Below, piece by piece: positions 15,383 through 24,343 of a stretch of 46,050 nt of DNA (the first letter of the stretch is position 1; each line of letters starts with the position of its first letter). Below the pieces are notes generated by a model. It saw only the letters and a list, made by a program, of their open reading frames with translations. It did no database searches and was not told the origin of the DNA. A program made the translations under genes and the position numbers. Origin of the DNA: DASPJR01 sp035628505 (GTDB lineage Bacteria; Planctomycetota; SZUA-567; H5-PLA8); NCBI GenBank assembly GCA_035628505.1, contig DASPJR010000083.1, forward strand, positions 1-46,050, given 5' to 3'.

Positions 15383-16465
15383 ATGGCTGAATCGGGCGGA
15401 AAGGGCGGCTGTATAGCGACAGGCATCGTGGTCGGTGTGGCGGTGCTGCTGTTTACGCTGTGGACCTGCGCCGTGAAGGTACCGGCCGACCGCATCGGCG
15501 TGCGGCGCGTGAATTCCGGCACCGGCGTCGAAGAAAAAGATTACGGCCCGGGATACGTCCTGCAGATCCCCGGCCTGCATGTGGTGACGCTCTGGGATCC
15601 CACGTGGACGAACCTGAAAGAAACGATGCAGGTCCGCGGCAGTGACCAGTACACGACAACCGTTGACGTCTCAGTTGTCTTCCGCATTGAGCCGCAAAAA
15701 TGCCATGAGGTCGCCAAGAACTTCCCCGACGAAGCGCGTGTCGAGCAGCGTGTGCGCAATGCGATGAACAAGTTCGCCAATGAAATTTTGGCGCAGATGA
15801 AAACGGAAGACTTCTTCGACACCAAGGTCCGTGAGGCAAAAGCGCGGGAAGCTCAGAAAGCCATGGACGAAACGCTGCGGCCGATCGGCATTGAAGTGCG
15901 CTACGTTCTGCTGCGCAATATCCTCTACGATCCCAAGTTCGAAGCGCAGCTGCTGCGCAAACAGCTCGCCGGGCAGCAGAAGAGCCTTGAAATAGCCAAG
16001 GGCCAGCTCGCCGGCGCGCAGACGCAGACGGAACTCATCCGCCGTAACGCGGAAGCAGAAGTAAAACGCATTGATGAAAGCAAGCGGCAGGAGATCGAAA
16101 ATCTCAACGCCGACACGGACCGCAAGATTGCACAGCTCACGCAGGACGCGAAGCAGAAAGCGGCCGCGATCCTGAACAAAGCTGAGTCCAGCAAGCGCCA
16201 GAAGATCGCGCAGGCCGATCTGATCAAAGCCACCGCGAGCGCCGCCGGAACCGCCGCGATGAGCCGCGTGTATGCCAAGCCGGGCGCGTCCTATTATTTT
16301 GCGCGCCAGGCCGTTGAAGGCATGAAGCTCGGCGAAATTGAAGTGAATTCGACAACGTTCAACCCGCTCGATTCCGACCGCCTGCTGAAGGCCCTGGGGC
16401 TTGATCTGCGTTCGGCGAGCGTTCCAGCCGTGCCGCTTCCGCCGGCGCCGGCACCGCAAAAATGA
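15383..16465 (+). CDS. SPFH/band 7 domain membrane protein 2
   Basis: This second SPFH protein of 360 residues has a membrane span at about 10-29 and a band 7 domain from about 31 (KVPADRIGVRRVNSGTG) to the conserved LRPIGIEVRYVLLRNI near 170-185. A coiled coil with many Lys/Glu and AEAEVKRIDESKRQEI-type segments follows. The C-terminus is Pro/Ala-rich. The gene begins one base after the previous stop, with GGAGCAAG as ribosome site, and ends overlapping the next gene by 4 bp, so the three proteins are probably made together. Pairing with the preceding paralogue is the expected architecture by analogy with prohibitin 1/2 and HflK/C. Confidence 0.87.
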   Translation: MAESGGKGGCIATGIVVGVAVLLFTLWTCAVKVPADRIGVRRVNSGTGVEEKDYGPGYVLQIPGLHVVTLWDPTWTNLKETMQVRGSDQYTTTVDVSVVFRIEPQKCHEVAKNFPDEARVEQRVRNAMNKFANEILAQMKTEDFFDTKVREAKAREAQKAMDETLRPIGIEVRYVLLRNILYDPKFEAQLLRKQLAGQQKSLEIAKGQLAGAQTQTELIRRNAEAEVKRIDESKRQEIENLNADTDRKIAQLTQDAKQKAAAILNKAESSKRQKIAQADLIKATASAAGTAAMSRVYAKPGASYYFARQAVEGMKLGEIEVNSTTFNPLDSDRLLKALGLDLRSASVPAVPLPPAPAPQK

Positions 16466-17382
16466 GCCACGGCGAAAAATCCAGGCAGCACAAACGCGAG
16501 AACAAGTCGGCGGAGCACGCCAAAGCCGAAAGCAGCACGGTTCCCTGGCAGAACCCAGGCAAGCCGGCCGAAAGCGCCGCGCCGCGCTTCCGGGGCGCTG
16601 ACAGTGAAGCAGTCGGAGTGCCTGCCGGCGTGTGGATCCTGCCAACCGCGACCGAACATTCGTGGGCCATCAGCGACGAGAGCGATCCACAGAAGCTCGT
16701 GGAAAGACTGCGCGAGCGTGCGCCGGAAATTTTCTCCATCGCAGTTCCGCGTGAAGAAGTTTCAGCAGCGACAAAGTTCGGGCGTGAATCTATCGCGCGG
16801 CAGCTCAAAGAGCGGACTCTCGAAAGCCTTGTTCCGCTGGTCACACGGCTGGCGCTTGGCGGCGTCTGGGTGCTGGTTGCGCTGGCAGGGCTGCGCATTC
16901 CAGGCATGGCGAAAATATTTGATGAGATCCTGTTGGTGGCCGGGCTCGGCTTTCTGGGATACACCGTTTTTTTCAACGCACTCCCATTCCTGAAGTGGCT
17001 TGGCGACCGGAAGCAGGCAGATCAATCGTTTGACGGCGCTGTGTGGCGCCACAGCGCGCTTCTGGATCGTCTGGCGCAGGCGCTGAAAACACGCAGAACG
17101 CTCAAGGATGACGAGCGTGGCAAGTCTCCTGATGCAGAGCTGCTCGACGCCAACGCCTACCGGAAGCTGATCGAGGAAAAGATCACGACACCCGAAGAAC
17201 TCAGCACGCTGGGGCTGGCTATCGAAAGAGCGATGCGTTTCACCGAAAAAGGCGAACCACGCAAGATATCCGAGATCGCGCGCGAATGTGGAATCGATCC
17301 CGAGACAGCGATTTTCTACCGCGACCTCGCCGCCGCCGCCGCCGAAATCCGGCTCGATCACCAATATAAAATTCAGGATTAA
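16462..17382 (+). CDS. Unrecognised two-span membrane protein, third gene of the SPFH operon
   Basis: I do not recognise a family for this 306-residue protein. The N-terminal 50 residues are hydrophilic and low-complexity. Residues 50-120 form a soluble segment with PAGVWILPTATEHSW and a helical stretch. Two hydrophobic spans lie at about 123-146 and 153-176, with a short loop. The C-terminal 125 residues are helical, acidic and basic, with a piece resembling a helix-turn-helix (KISEIARECGIDPETAIFY, 268-286). Both termini would be on the same, probably cytoplasmic, side. Its ATG overlaps the stop of the second SPFH gene (ATGA), strong evidence for translational coupling and a shared complex. 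It may be a client, anchor or regulator of the SPFH ring. Confidence 0.72.
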   Translation: MSHGEKSRQHKRENKSAEHAKAESSTVPWQNPGKPAESAAPRFRGADSEAVGVPAGVWILPTATEHSWAISDESDPQKLVERLRERAPEIFSIAVPREEVSAATKFGRESIARQLKERTLESLVPLVTRLALGGVWVLVALAGLRIPGMAKIFDEILLVAGLGFLGYTVFFNALPFLKWLGDRKQADQSFDGAVWRHSALLDRLAQALKTRRTLKDDERGKSPDAELLDANAYRKLIEEKITTPEELSTLGLAIERAMRFTEKGEPRKISEIARECGIDPETAIFYRDLAAAAAEIRLDHQYKIQD

Positions 17383-17480
17383 ACCGCCAAGACGCCAAGG
17401 CGCCAGGAACGGCACGGAGATGTTCGTCAGCGAATCCGTCACGCGTCATTTGTCACTGATCATTGGTAAGAAAATAAGAA

Positions 17481-17502
17481 GGGCACAGATTCCTCTGTGC
17501 CC
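17481..17502. terminator. Hairpin between convergent SPFH operon and pyrophosphatase gene
   Basis: GGGCACAGA-ttcc-TCTGTGCCC is a perfect 9-bp stem with a 4-nt loop in the 147-bp gap between convergent genes. The following bases (CTCTGTGTTCTCTGTGG) repeat the same motif. No strong T-run follows on either side, so a terminator role is only probable. Confidence 0.45.
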
Positions 17503-17529
17503 TCTGTGTTCTCTGTGGTGAAAAGTCCG

Positions 17530-20223
17530 TTACTGATCCGGCGAAGACTTCGCGGTCGCAGGAGGCATTGCACCCGTGTGGAAGCTGGGCGATTCGGCCG
17601 GCGGCATTGTGTTCATATCCCCTCCGGTTTCGCGGCGCGACTGCCAGTAAGCCCAGATCAGTGCGGCAACCGCCACAATCACCGAGATCACCCACATCGC
17701 ATCCACATCGCGCGCGACGAAGGTTGAGGGCAGCGAATACTTCAGGTCTGCAGCCGTTTTGGTCACGCCGTCCACCACGCGCTTGTCGTAAACGACGAGC
17801 AGCGGCACGGTCAGGATCGCCACCATGTTCATCACCTTCAGCAGCGGATTAACGGCCGGACCGGCGGTGTCTTTCAGCGGATCGCCCACCGTATCACCCG
17901 TGACCGACGCCTTGTGCTTCTCGCTGCCCTTACCGGTGTTGGCTTCCAGGTCGCGCGGTTCGTCTTCGACCATCTTCTTTGCGTTGTCCCACGCGCCGCC
18001 CGAGTTGCACATAAAGGAGGCGAGCAGCTGACCGACGACGATCGAGCCGCCCAGGAATCCAGCCAGCGCTACGGGGCCGAGCAGGAATCCAACCAGCACA
18101 GGCGCAAAGACCGCCAGCAACGCCGGGCCGACCAGTTCCTTCTGCGCCGCTTCAGTGCAGATGCCGACCACGCGGCCGTAGTCAGGCTTCTTCGTGCCGG
18201 CCCAGATTTCCTTGTCGCGGAACTGGATGCGGCATTCGTTGACGATCAGGAACGCCGCGCGGCCGACGGCACGGATGGTCATCGCGGAGAACAGCATCGG
18301 CACCGATCCGCCGATGAGCATGCCGACCAGCAGCTTGGGATCAGAGATCGTCAGCAGGCCGGCGACGTAATTGAATAGTTCGATCGGCAGCGCTTCTTTC
18401 TCACCCTGGCCGCCGGAACCGATGACAGTGATGAAGCTGGCAAAGAGCGAGACGGCCGCGATCACCGCCGAACCGATCGCCACGCCCTTGGTCACGGCCT
18501 TCGTCGTATTGCCGACGGCGTCCAGGTCGGCGAGGATCTGGCGCGCTTCCTTGTACTTGGCTTCGCCCATCTCCTTGCGATCATAACCCATTTCGCCGAT
18601 GCCGTTTGCGTTGTCAGCAACCGGCCCGAAGACGTCCATCGAGATTGTATTGCCGGTCAGGGTCAGCATTCCGATACCGCACATCGCCACGCCGTAGGCA
18701 ACGACGATCGGGTTGGTGCCGATGTAAACGAAAACCGAGGCGATGATAGCGGCACAGAGAATGATCGCCGTCCATACCGCCGATTCGTAGCCCACTGCGA
18801 AACCTTCAATGATGTTCGTCGCGTGGCCAGTGGTGCAGTTGCGGACCAGGCCGCGCACCGGCGAGTACTCCGTGCCCGTGAAAATTTCAGTACAGCGATT
18901 GAGCGCGACGCACAGGAACACGCCGATCAGACACGTGTACGCCGGCCGCATATCCAGTCCAGCGACGCCCCAGTTCGCCCATACGCCGACGTCATTGACC
19001 ATGGCCAGAACCGTCGGAGACGCGTTGGTCGCATCGAAGCGCAGATAGAAGTAACCGAGCACCACGAAGCCAATGACCGAAAGCAGCGACCCGACGATAA
19101 AGCCGAAGTTGATCGAGCGCATGGCCTCGGCAACGCTGCCTTTGTCACCGGCTTTCACGAGGTACGTCGAGATAATCGAGGCCAGCACGCCGATGGCGCG
19201 GACCAGGATCGGGAAGATCACGCCCTTATGGCCGAAGGCAATCCAGCCAAGGATCATCGCCGCGACGATCGTCACTTCGTACGATTCGAAAATGTCGGAG
19301 GCCATTCCAGCGCAGTCACCCACGTTGTCTCCCACGTTGTCGGCGATTGTCGCCGCATTGCGCGGATCGTCTTCCGGAATGTCCTTTTCGACTTTGCCCA
19401 CCAGGTCGGCGCCAACGTCAGCTGCTTTCGTGTAGATGCCGCCGCCTACGCGCATGAACAGCGCCAGCAGCGTTCCGCCGAAGCCGAATCCGAGCAGGGC
19501 TTCGTAAGCGTGTTCGCCGTAGGCCATGAAAATGATTGTTCCACCGAGCAGACCCAGGCCGTCGGTGAGCATTCCGGTAATCGTTCCAGTGCGGTAACCA
19601 AGCATCAGCGCTTTTCCGAAGCCTACCGGCGCTGCCGCCGCGACGCGCAGATTGCCTGTGGTCGCCAGGCGCATGCCGACGAAGCCGACCGTACCGGAGA
19701 AGATCGCGCCCATCAGGAACGCGCCCGCGCGGCCCCAGGCAAAGGGATCGGAGAAGCCGTCAGGAGACGTCCAGGCCTTGGTTACAAAAAGGATTACTAC
19801 GAGCACCAGGATCAGGAATGCCACCGTTGTCAGCTGGCGCTTGAGGTACGCGTTAGCGCCTTCGCGCACAGCCGCGGCGATCTCCTGCATCTTGGGAGTG
19901 CCCTTGTCAGCCGCGTTCACCTGCCGCATCAGCATCCATGCGTAGAGCAGGCCGGCGATGGCGATGCCCAGCGTCACAAAGAGGGCGACGCGTTCGCCTT
20001 GCGAGTACGCATCCGAGCGCATGAATTCGAAGTAGCGGAAAGACGCCGTGGTATGCGTCGATGCCGTCCCAGCCGCCTTTACAGCATCAGCGGCCTCCTG
20101 TGCGAACACAGGCGAGCCCTGGAAAAAAGACGTACAGAAGAGCACGAACATGAGAACCGCGATCACCGCATACGCGTAGGTGCGATGGCGATGAATGAAC
20201 TGGCGGCAACGTGTGAGGGTCAT
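17530..20223 (-). CDS. hppA: Membrane-bound proton-translocating pyrophosphatase, K+-independent type
   Basis: This enzyme couples hydrolysis of pyrophosphate to ion pumping across the inner membrane. The 897-residue sequence has the catalytic block GGGIYTKAADVGADLVGKVE followed by KDIPEDDPRN (260-289), ADNVGDNVGDCAGM (294-307) and the DNANGIGEM motif (537-545). The selectivity region reads GNTTKAVTKG (571-580). Lys575 and Thr578 mark the K+-independent class, which pumps protons; K+-dependent enzymes have Ala and Gly there. It is longer than the usual 670-800 residues because of an N-terminal extension of about 75 residues with an extra hydrophobic segment (16-36). A strong GGGAGGAAC site precedes the ATG at 20223. 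Transcribed divergently from the pectate-lyase-like gene. Confidence 0.96.
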   Translation of the reverse strand: MTLTRCRQFIHRHRTYAYAVIAVLMFVLFCTSFFQGSPVFAQEAADAVKAAGTASTHTTASFRYFEFMRSDAYSQGERVALFVTLGIAIAGLLYAWMLMRQVNAADKGTPKMQEIAAAVREGANAYLKRQLTTVAFLILVLVVILFVTKAWTSPDGFSDPFAWGRAGAFLMGAIFSGTVGFVGMRLATTGNLRVAAAAPVGFGKALMLGYRTGTITGMLTDGLGLLGGTIIFMAYGEHAYEALLGFGFGGTLLALFMRVGGGIYTKAADVGADLVGKVEKDIPEDDPRNAATIADNVGDNVGDCAGMASDIFESYEVTIVAAMILGWIAFGHKGVIFPILVRAIGVLASIISTYLVKAGDKGSVAEAMRSINFGFIVGSLLSVIGFVVLGYFYLRFDATNASPTVLAMVNDVGVWANWGVAGLDMRPAYTCLIGVFLCVALNRCTEIFTGTEYSPVRGLVRNCTTGHATNIIEGFAVGYESAVWTAIILCAAIIASVFVYIGTNPIVVAYGVAMCGIGMLTLTGNTISMDVFGPVADNANGIGEMGYDRKEMGEAKYKEARQILADLDAVGNTTKAVTKGVAIGSAVIAAVSLFASFITVIGSGGQGEKEALPIELFNYVAGLLTISDPKLLVGMLIGGSVPMLFSAMTIRAVGRAAFLIVNECRIQFRDKEIWAGTKKPDYGRVVGICTEAAQKELVGPALLAVFAPVLVGFLLGPVALAGFLGGSIVVGQLLASFMCNSGGAWDNAKKMVEDEPRDLEANTGKGSEKHKASVTGDTVGDPLKDTAGPAVNPLLKVMNMVAILTVPLLVVYDKRVVDGVTKTAADLKYSLPSTFVARDVDAMWVISVIVAVAALIWAYWQSRRETGGDMNTMPPAESPSFHTGAMPPATAKSSPDQ

Positions 20224-20537
20224 CTTGTTCCTCCCGATGTGACCGGATCAATAACAGTCGCGAAAACATTTACGCTAATGAGTCGAGTCGTTCCCCGGAT
20301 GTTGTCACCGTCGCGGACAATGGAGAAAAACGAACCAAACGCTTACCCAACTCTTCGTTAAATTGGGTCGGCATGGCCGCTGCACTCAAGTATTGCACCA
20401 CAAATGCAACGAAATCAAGTTTTCTGGTGGTATATTTACGATAATTTGCACAGGTGAGCTTGTAACGTTACATCTTTGCAGAACCTGAAGCTGCTCAGTG
20501 GTTTATATAACGTGAGCAGCATCAAGAGGAAACGTCC
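20224..20537. other. 314-bp divergent regulatory spacer
   Basis: The spacer separates the pyrophosphatase gene (minus) from the pectate-lyase-like gene (plus). It is AT-richer toward the right. It includes a TATA-like stretch inside an inverted repeat (20490-20520) and a GATAAT at 20440-20445 without a good -35. No coding frame is evident. Confidence 0.5.
20490..20520 (+). promoter_or_regulatory. Inverted repeat around a TATA-like box upstream of the lyase gene
   Basis: GCTGCTCA (20490-20497) and TGAGCAGC (20513-20520) are perfect 8-bp inverted arms around a 15-bp centre containing TTTATATAAC. The right arm ends 17 bp before the ATG, just ahead of the GAGGAAA ribosome site. It could be an operator covering a -10 box, or a 5' leader hairpin. 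Confidence 0.45.
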
Positions 20538-21968
20538 ATGCGCACCGTTCCGTTCGGTTCAGCGATCCTGCTGTTCGTTTGTCCTCTGACAGCATTGGTT
20601 TTTGCGGCCGAACCCACTGTTGAGTCCGCTTCTGCCGCGGCACGCAAAGCGGCCGAATTTTTCCGCACCAAGGTTGCCGCCGAGGGCGGTTACCTCTGGC
20701 GCTACTCAGAGGATCTTTCGTTGCGTGAAGGCGAAACTCCCGCCGATGCGCAAACCATCTGGGTTCAGCCTCCGGGCACGCCCGCTGTCGGTACGGCTCT
20801 GCTGAAAATGTTCGACGCCACCGGAGACGCGTTTTTTCTGCAGGCCGCTCGCGATGCCGCAAACGCCCTTGTCCGCGGACAACTGCACTCCGGAGGCTGG
20901 ACCTACAAAGTTTTTTTTGATCCCGACAAGCGCAAAGATGTCGCCTACCGCAGCGACAAACAGCGTTCGCGCGCCTTTAACGTCACCACGCTGGATGACA
21001 ACACCACTCAGTCTGCGGTGCGGTTTTTGATGCGAATCGACAAGGCACTGGAGTTCAAAGACGAGAAGATTCACGAAGCGGCGCTTTTCGCGCTGCAGTC
21101 GCTGCTAAAAGCTCAATTCCCCAACGGCGCATGGCCGCAGGGATTTGATCAGTTTCCTGATGCAGAGAAGTTTCCAGTGGTTAAGGCAAACATCCCCGAG
21201 GACTGGCGCAAGCAGGAGCGCATTAAAGCGTACTGGAACTACTACACACTCAACGACGGACTCATGTACGACATGATCGATATGCTGCTCGAAGGAGCAC
21301 GCATCTATGACGACAAGAAGATTCTAGAAGGAGCGCTGAAGGCCGGCGATTTTCTGATCCTCGCGCAGCTTCCCGACCCGCAGCCGGCATGGGCGCAGCA
21401 GTATAACGCCCAGATGCATCCGGTCTGGGCCCGCAAATTCGAGCCGCCCGCGGTCTCCGGATCTGAATCGCAGGGCGTCCTGCGGGCGCTGATGCTCCTT
21501 TATAAGGAGACCGCCAACGCGAAGTATCTGGAACCAATCCCGCGCGCCCTTGATTACCTGAAGCGCTCTCGCCTGAGCGACGGACGCCTGGCCCGGTTTT
21601 ATGAATTAAAGACCAACAAGCCCCTGTATTTCACGAAGGACTACGCCGTCACCTATAGCGATGAGGACATGCCGACGCACTACAGCTTCAAAGTGCCGTG
21701 CAACATCGACGAAATCGGGCGCGAATTCGAGGAACTGAAAAAACTGCCGCCTGAGAAACTGAAAGCGCCGCCCGCGCGTCCAAAAATGAGTGACTCGCTG
21801 GCAGCTGAAGCTCAGGCCGTGATCGCCGCGCTGGATAAGGATGGGCGCTGGGTCGAGGAAGGAAAACTGAAGTCAGCGCGAGGCGCCGGACCCCAGCGCG
21901 TGATTGAATGCAAGACATTCGTACGCAACCTGGACGTGCTCAGCCGATTCATTCTCGCAAAGAAATGA
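20538..21968 (+). CDS. Secreted pectate-lyase-like protein (PL10-related)
   Basis: This 476-residue protein has a signal peptide (1-24, ending VFAA). The body is an all-helical toroid-like fold. It has GGWTYKVFFDP, NGAWPQGFDQFP and LNDGLMYDMIDMLL in the order seen in PelA/PL10-type pectate lyases, and the C-terminal ARFYELKTNKPLYFTKDY. The last motif replaces the classical GRDG loop of PL10, so activity on pectate is likely but not certain. It would act in the periplasm or outside the cell. GAGGAAA precedes the ATG at a normal distance. With the GH51 arabinofuranosidase elsewhere in the window it fits plant-polysaccharide use. Confidence 0.78.
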   Translation: MRTVPFGSAILLFVCPLTALVFAAEPTVESASAAARKAAEFFRTKVAAEGGYLWRYSEDLSLREGETPADAQTIWVQPPGTPAVGTALLKMFDATGDAFFLQAARDAANALVRGQLHSGGWTYKVFFDPDKRKDVAYRSDKQRSRAFNVTTLDDNTTQSAVRFLMRIDKALEFKDEKIHEAALFALQSLLKAQFPNGAWPQGFDQFPDAEKFPVVKANIPEDWRKQERIKAYWNYYTLNDGLMYDMIDMLLEGARIYDDKKILEGALKAGDFLILAQLPDPQPAWAQQYNAQMHPVWARKFEPPAVSGSESQGVLRALMLLYKETANAKYLEPIPRALDYLKRSRLSDGRLARFYELKTNKPLYFTKDYAVTYSDEDMPTHYSFKVPCNIDEIGREFEELKKLPPEKLKAPPARPKMSDSLAAEAQAVIAALDKDGRWVEEGKLKSARGAGPQRVIECKTFVRNLDVLSRFILAKK

Positions 21969-21989
21969 CAAACGATGCGCGATGCGAGC

Positions 21990-22032
21990 TTGTGAAGCTG
22001 ACATGACATTCCATTATAATGGAAATTTTTCC
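21990..22032 (+). promoter_or_regulatory. Promoter and 16-bp palindromic operator of the M60-like gene
   Basis: TTCCATTATAATGGAA (22009-22024) is a perfect palindrome that contains TATAAT (22015-22020). A TTGTGA lies 19 bp upstream (21990-21995). The adjoining GGAAATTTTTCC (22021-22032) is a second palindrome. The arrangement is that of a sigma-70 promoter with an operator over its -10 box. It is centred 86 bp before the start at 22103. Confidence 0.55.
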
Positions 22033-22102
22033 AGTTTTCTGTCGCATGTGCGTGGTTGGGCTCGTCTGGATAAGAAGAACCACCGGAGGCAGCAACCACA
22101 GC

Positions 22103-24286
22103 ATGCGAGCATTCATCACTGTCCCCATTCTCTTTGCTGCGTTTAGTCTGGCCGCCTCGGACCGGGGTGAGCTGCTCAACGGCGTCAAAGAAATCGCTGC
22201 GCCCGGCGCTCCTGGAACGCTGAGCGTGTTTGGCCCGGAGGCATTCGCCGTTGTCTGCGGTAAAGCCCGCGAAAAAAGTGTCGAGCCCGTGGTCGCAGCG
22301 GCACGCTTCGGCAAAGGACGGCTTGTCGCGTTCGGACATGACGGCTACTTCAAGTCCGACGCGCTTACATTTGCAGACACTGGGCGCCTGTTACTCAACG
22401 CGGCTGCCTGGAGCAGCACGAAAGAAAAGCCGCGCGTGATGGCAGACGAAGCAGGTCTCGCCGCCCACTTCAAACAGTGTGGTCTTGCTGTCAATCGGTT
22501 TGATACGCAAAAACTTTCCGAGTGCGACGTCGTGTGCCTTTACGTGAATGCATTTACGAAAGAAGACGTGCGCGCGGCGGTAACCGCGTTTGTTCAGGGC
22601 GGCGGCGGGCTGATCGTGGCCGGCACGGGCTGGGGCTGGCTTTCACTGAATGGCGGAAAATCACTGGGCAGCGACCATCCGGGAAACCGCACGCTCGCAC
22701 CAGCCGGCATCGTCTGGGCGGATGGCACACTCGAGCGCACGTCCACAAAGGGGTTCGACGCGAGGCAGACGGTTCCCGCATCCACCAATGCCGCAGCCGC
22801 ACTCGCCTCACTCAACGAAAAAGCCGCAGATGCCAAAGCAACTGGAAACGAAATCGCGCAGGCGATGTGGATTCTCACGCAGGCAGCACGCGCTCTGCCG
22901 CCCGATGACACCCTGCTGCTTCCGGAGCTCAAGAAAATTCAGAACGCTGCGGCGGCCTCCGCTATCCCAACGCCAGAAAAGCCGCTCAAGCTGAAAGGCA
23001 ATGCGCTTGCACGCCTGGCACTCACACTACTGCTCGAAGAAATTAAACGCCTGCCCGCGGAGAAACTTGCCGCGCACCCCGCAGCTACCGCATTCCCGGG
23101 AGCTGCTCCCAAAGATGCACCGCGGCTGGAGCGCAGCGTGACGATCGACACAAAAGTCCCGCGCTGGCACAGCACAGGCCTTTACGCCGCTCCCGGAGAG
23201 TTGATCCGCGTGAGCGTCCCCGACGCGGCCGCAGTAAAAGGCTTTGCCATACGCATTGGCGCGCACACCGATTCCATTGCGCATCACGATTCCTGGTCGC
23301 GCTGCCCGGAGATCTCGCGGCGTTTTACTTTGGACGCGCCTGAGACCAGGGCCGCCAACCCGTTCGGCGGGCTGATCTACCTTGAGGTTCCAGCCGGGCG
23401 AACGGGTACACTCGAAGTAAAGATTGCAAACGCCCTCCCCGCTCCGCATTTTGTGCTCGGAAAAACAGAAGCGAAAGCCTGGCGCGAGGAGATTAGAAAA
23501 CATCCGGCGCCGTGGGCGGAGCTTGAGACATCGAAGGTGATTCTCACAGTGAAGTCCGAACACGTGCGGCAGCTCGACGACGCCGAAGCGCTCATGAAAT
23601 TCTGGGACAAGGTGATGGATGCGTGCGCGGAACTCGCAGCGATTCCGCTGGAGCGTCCCTCGCCTGAACGCTTCGTCACCGACGTGCAGATCAGCGCGGG
23701 CTTTATGCACTCGGGCTATCCGATCATGACGCCGCTGAGCATCACCCAGGCGCTTACGAGCATCGAGTGGATGAAAACGAAAGAAGAGCCGACCTGGGGA
23801 TTCTTTCACGAGCTCGGCCACAACCATCAGGCACCGGCGTGGACGTTTGAGGGCACAACCGAAGTCACCTGCAATCTTTTCACGCGCTACGTTCTTGAGA
23901 CCGTCTGTGGCGTTCCCATCGCGAAACAGCGCATCCAGGGAGAGGAGGCAGCGAAGGCTTTGCGTCAGCATCTGGCAGGCGGAGCAAGATTTGAGGAGTG
24001 GAAAGCCAAGCCCTTTGTCGCGCTGATCATGTACGACCAGCTGCAAAAAGAGTTCGGCTGGGATGCGTTCAAGAAAGTCTTCGCCGAATACCGGGCGCTT
24101 CCCAAAGAGCAGCTCCCGAAGAACGACAACGAGGAACGTGATCAGTGGCTGACACGTTTCTCGCGTTGCGTCGGAAGGAACCTTGGGCCGTTCTTTGAGG
24201 CGTGGGGCGTGCCAACGTCCGAAGCGGCACGCAAATCGGTCGAGCATCTTCCGGCATGGATGCCCGCCGATTTCCCGAAGCTCTGA
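22103..24286 (+). CDS. Secreted M60-like (gluzincin) zinc metallopeptidase
   Basis: This 727-residue protein has a short signal peptide (about 1-18). The N-terminal 250 residues carry a ThuA/glutamine-amidotransferase-like segment often found in large planctomycete exoproteins (FGKGRLVAFGHDGYF, later GGGLIVAGTGWGW). The C-terminal part is the peptidase, with HELGH at 569-573 and a downstream Glu within TFEGTTEVTCNLF, the HExxH(x8-28)E arrangement of M60/enhancin-like enzymes. M60-like peptidases usually cut glycoproteins such as mucins, so a host- or biofilm-glycoprotein substrate is possible. The ATG at 22103 is chosen because it yields the signal peptide; GGAGG is 13 bases upstream, somewhat far. 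An in-frame ATG at 22019 is an alternative. Confidence 0.84.
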   Translation: MRAFITVPILFAAFSLAASDRGELLNGVKEIAAPGAPGTLSVFGPEAFAVVCGKAREKSVEPVVAAARFGKGRLVAFGHDGYFKSDALTFADTGRLLLNAAAWSSTKEKPRVMADEAGLAAHFKQCGLAVNRFDTQKLSECDVVCLYVNAFTKEDVRAAVTAFVQGGGGLIVAGTGWGWLSLNGGKSLGSDHPGNRTLAPAGIVWADGTLERTSTKGFDARQTVPASTNAAAALASLNEKAADAKATGNEIAQAMWILTQAARALPPDDTLLLPELKKIQNAAAASAIPTPEKPLKLKGNALARLALTLLLEEIKRLPAEKLAAHPAATAFPGAAPKDAPRLERSVTIDTKVPRWHSTGLYAAPGELIRVSVPDAAAVKGFAIRIGAHTDSIAHHDSWSRCPEISRRFTLDAPETRAANPFGGLIYLEVPAGRTGTLEVKIANALPAPHFVLGKTEAKAWREEIRKHPAPWAELETSKVILTVKSEHVRQLDDAEALMKFWDKVMDACAELAAIPLERPSPERFVTDVQISAGFMHSGYPIMTPLSITQALTSIEWMKTKEEPTWGFFHELGHNHQAPAWTFEGTTEVTCNLFTRYVLETVCGVPIAKQRIQGEEAAKALRQHLAGGARFEEWKAKPFVALIMYDQLQKEFGWDAFKKVFAEYRALPKEQLPKNDNEERDQWLTRFSRCVGRNLGPFFEAWGVPTSEAARKSVEHLPAWMPADFPKL

Positions 24287-24343
24287 TCCTTTACAGCATA
24301 ATTGTTTCACGTCATGGCTCACGCTTTGCCAGATTTCGTCTGT

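Noticed and set aside
18823..20361. 512-residue open frame on the plus strand
   Set aside because: Antisense to the hppA pyrophosphatase gene; its sequence is Arg/His/Ala-rich as expected for a high-GC shadow frame.
23027..24322. 431-residue open frame on the minus strand
   Set aside because: Antisense to the M60-like peptidase; no family motifs and strongly biased composition.
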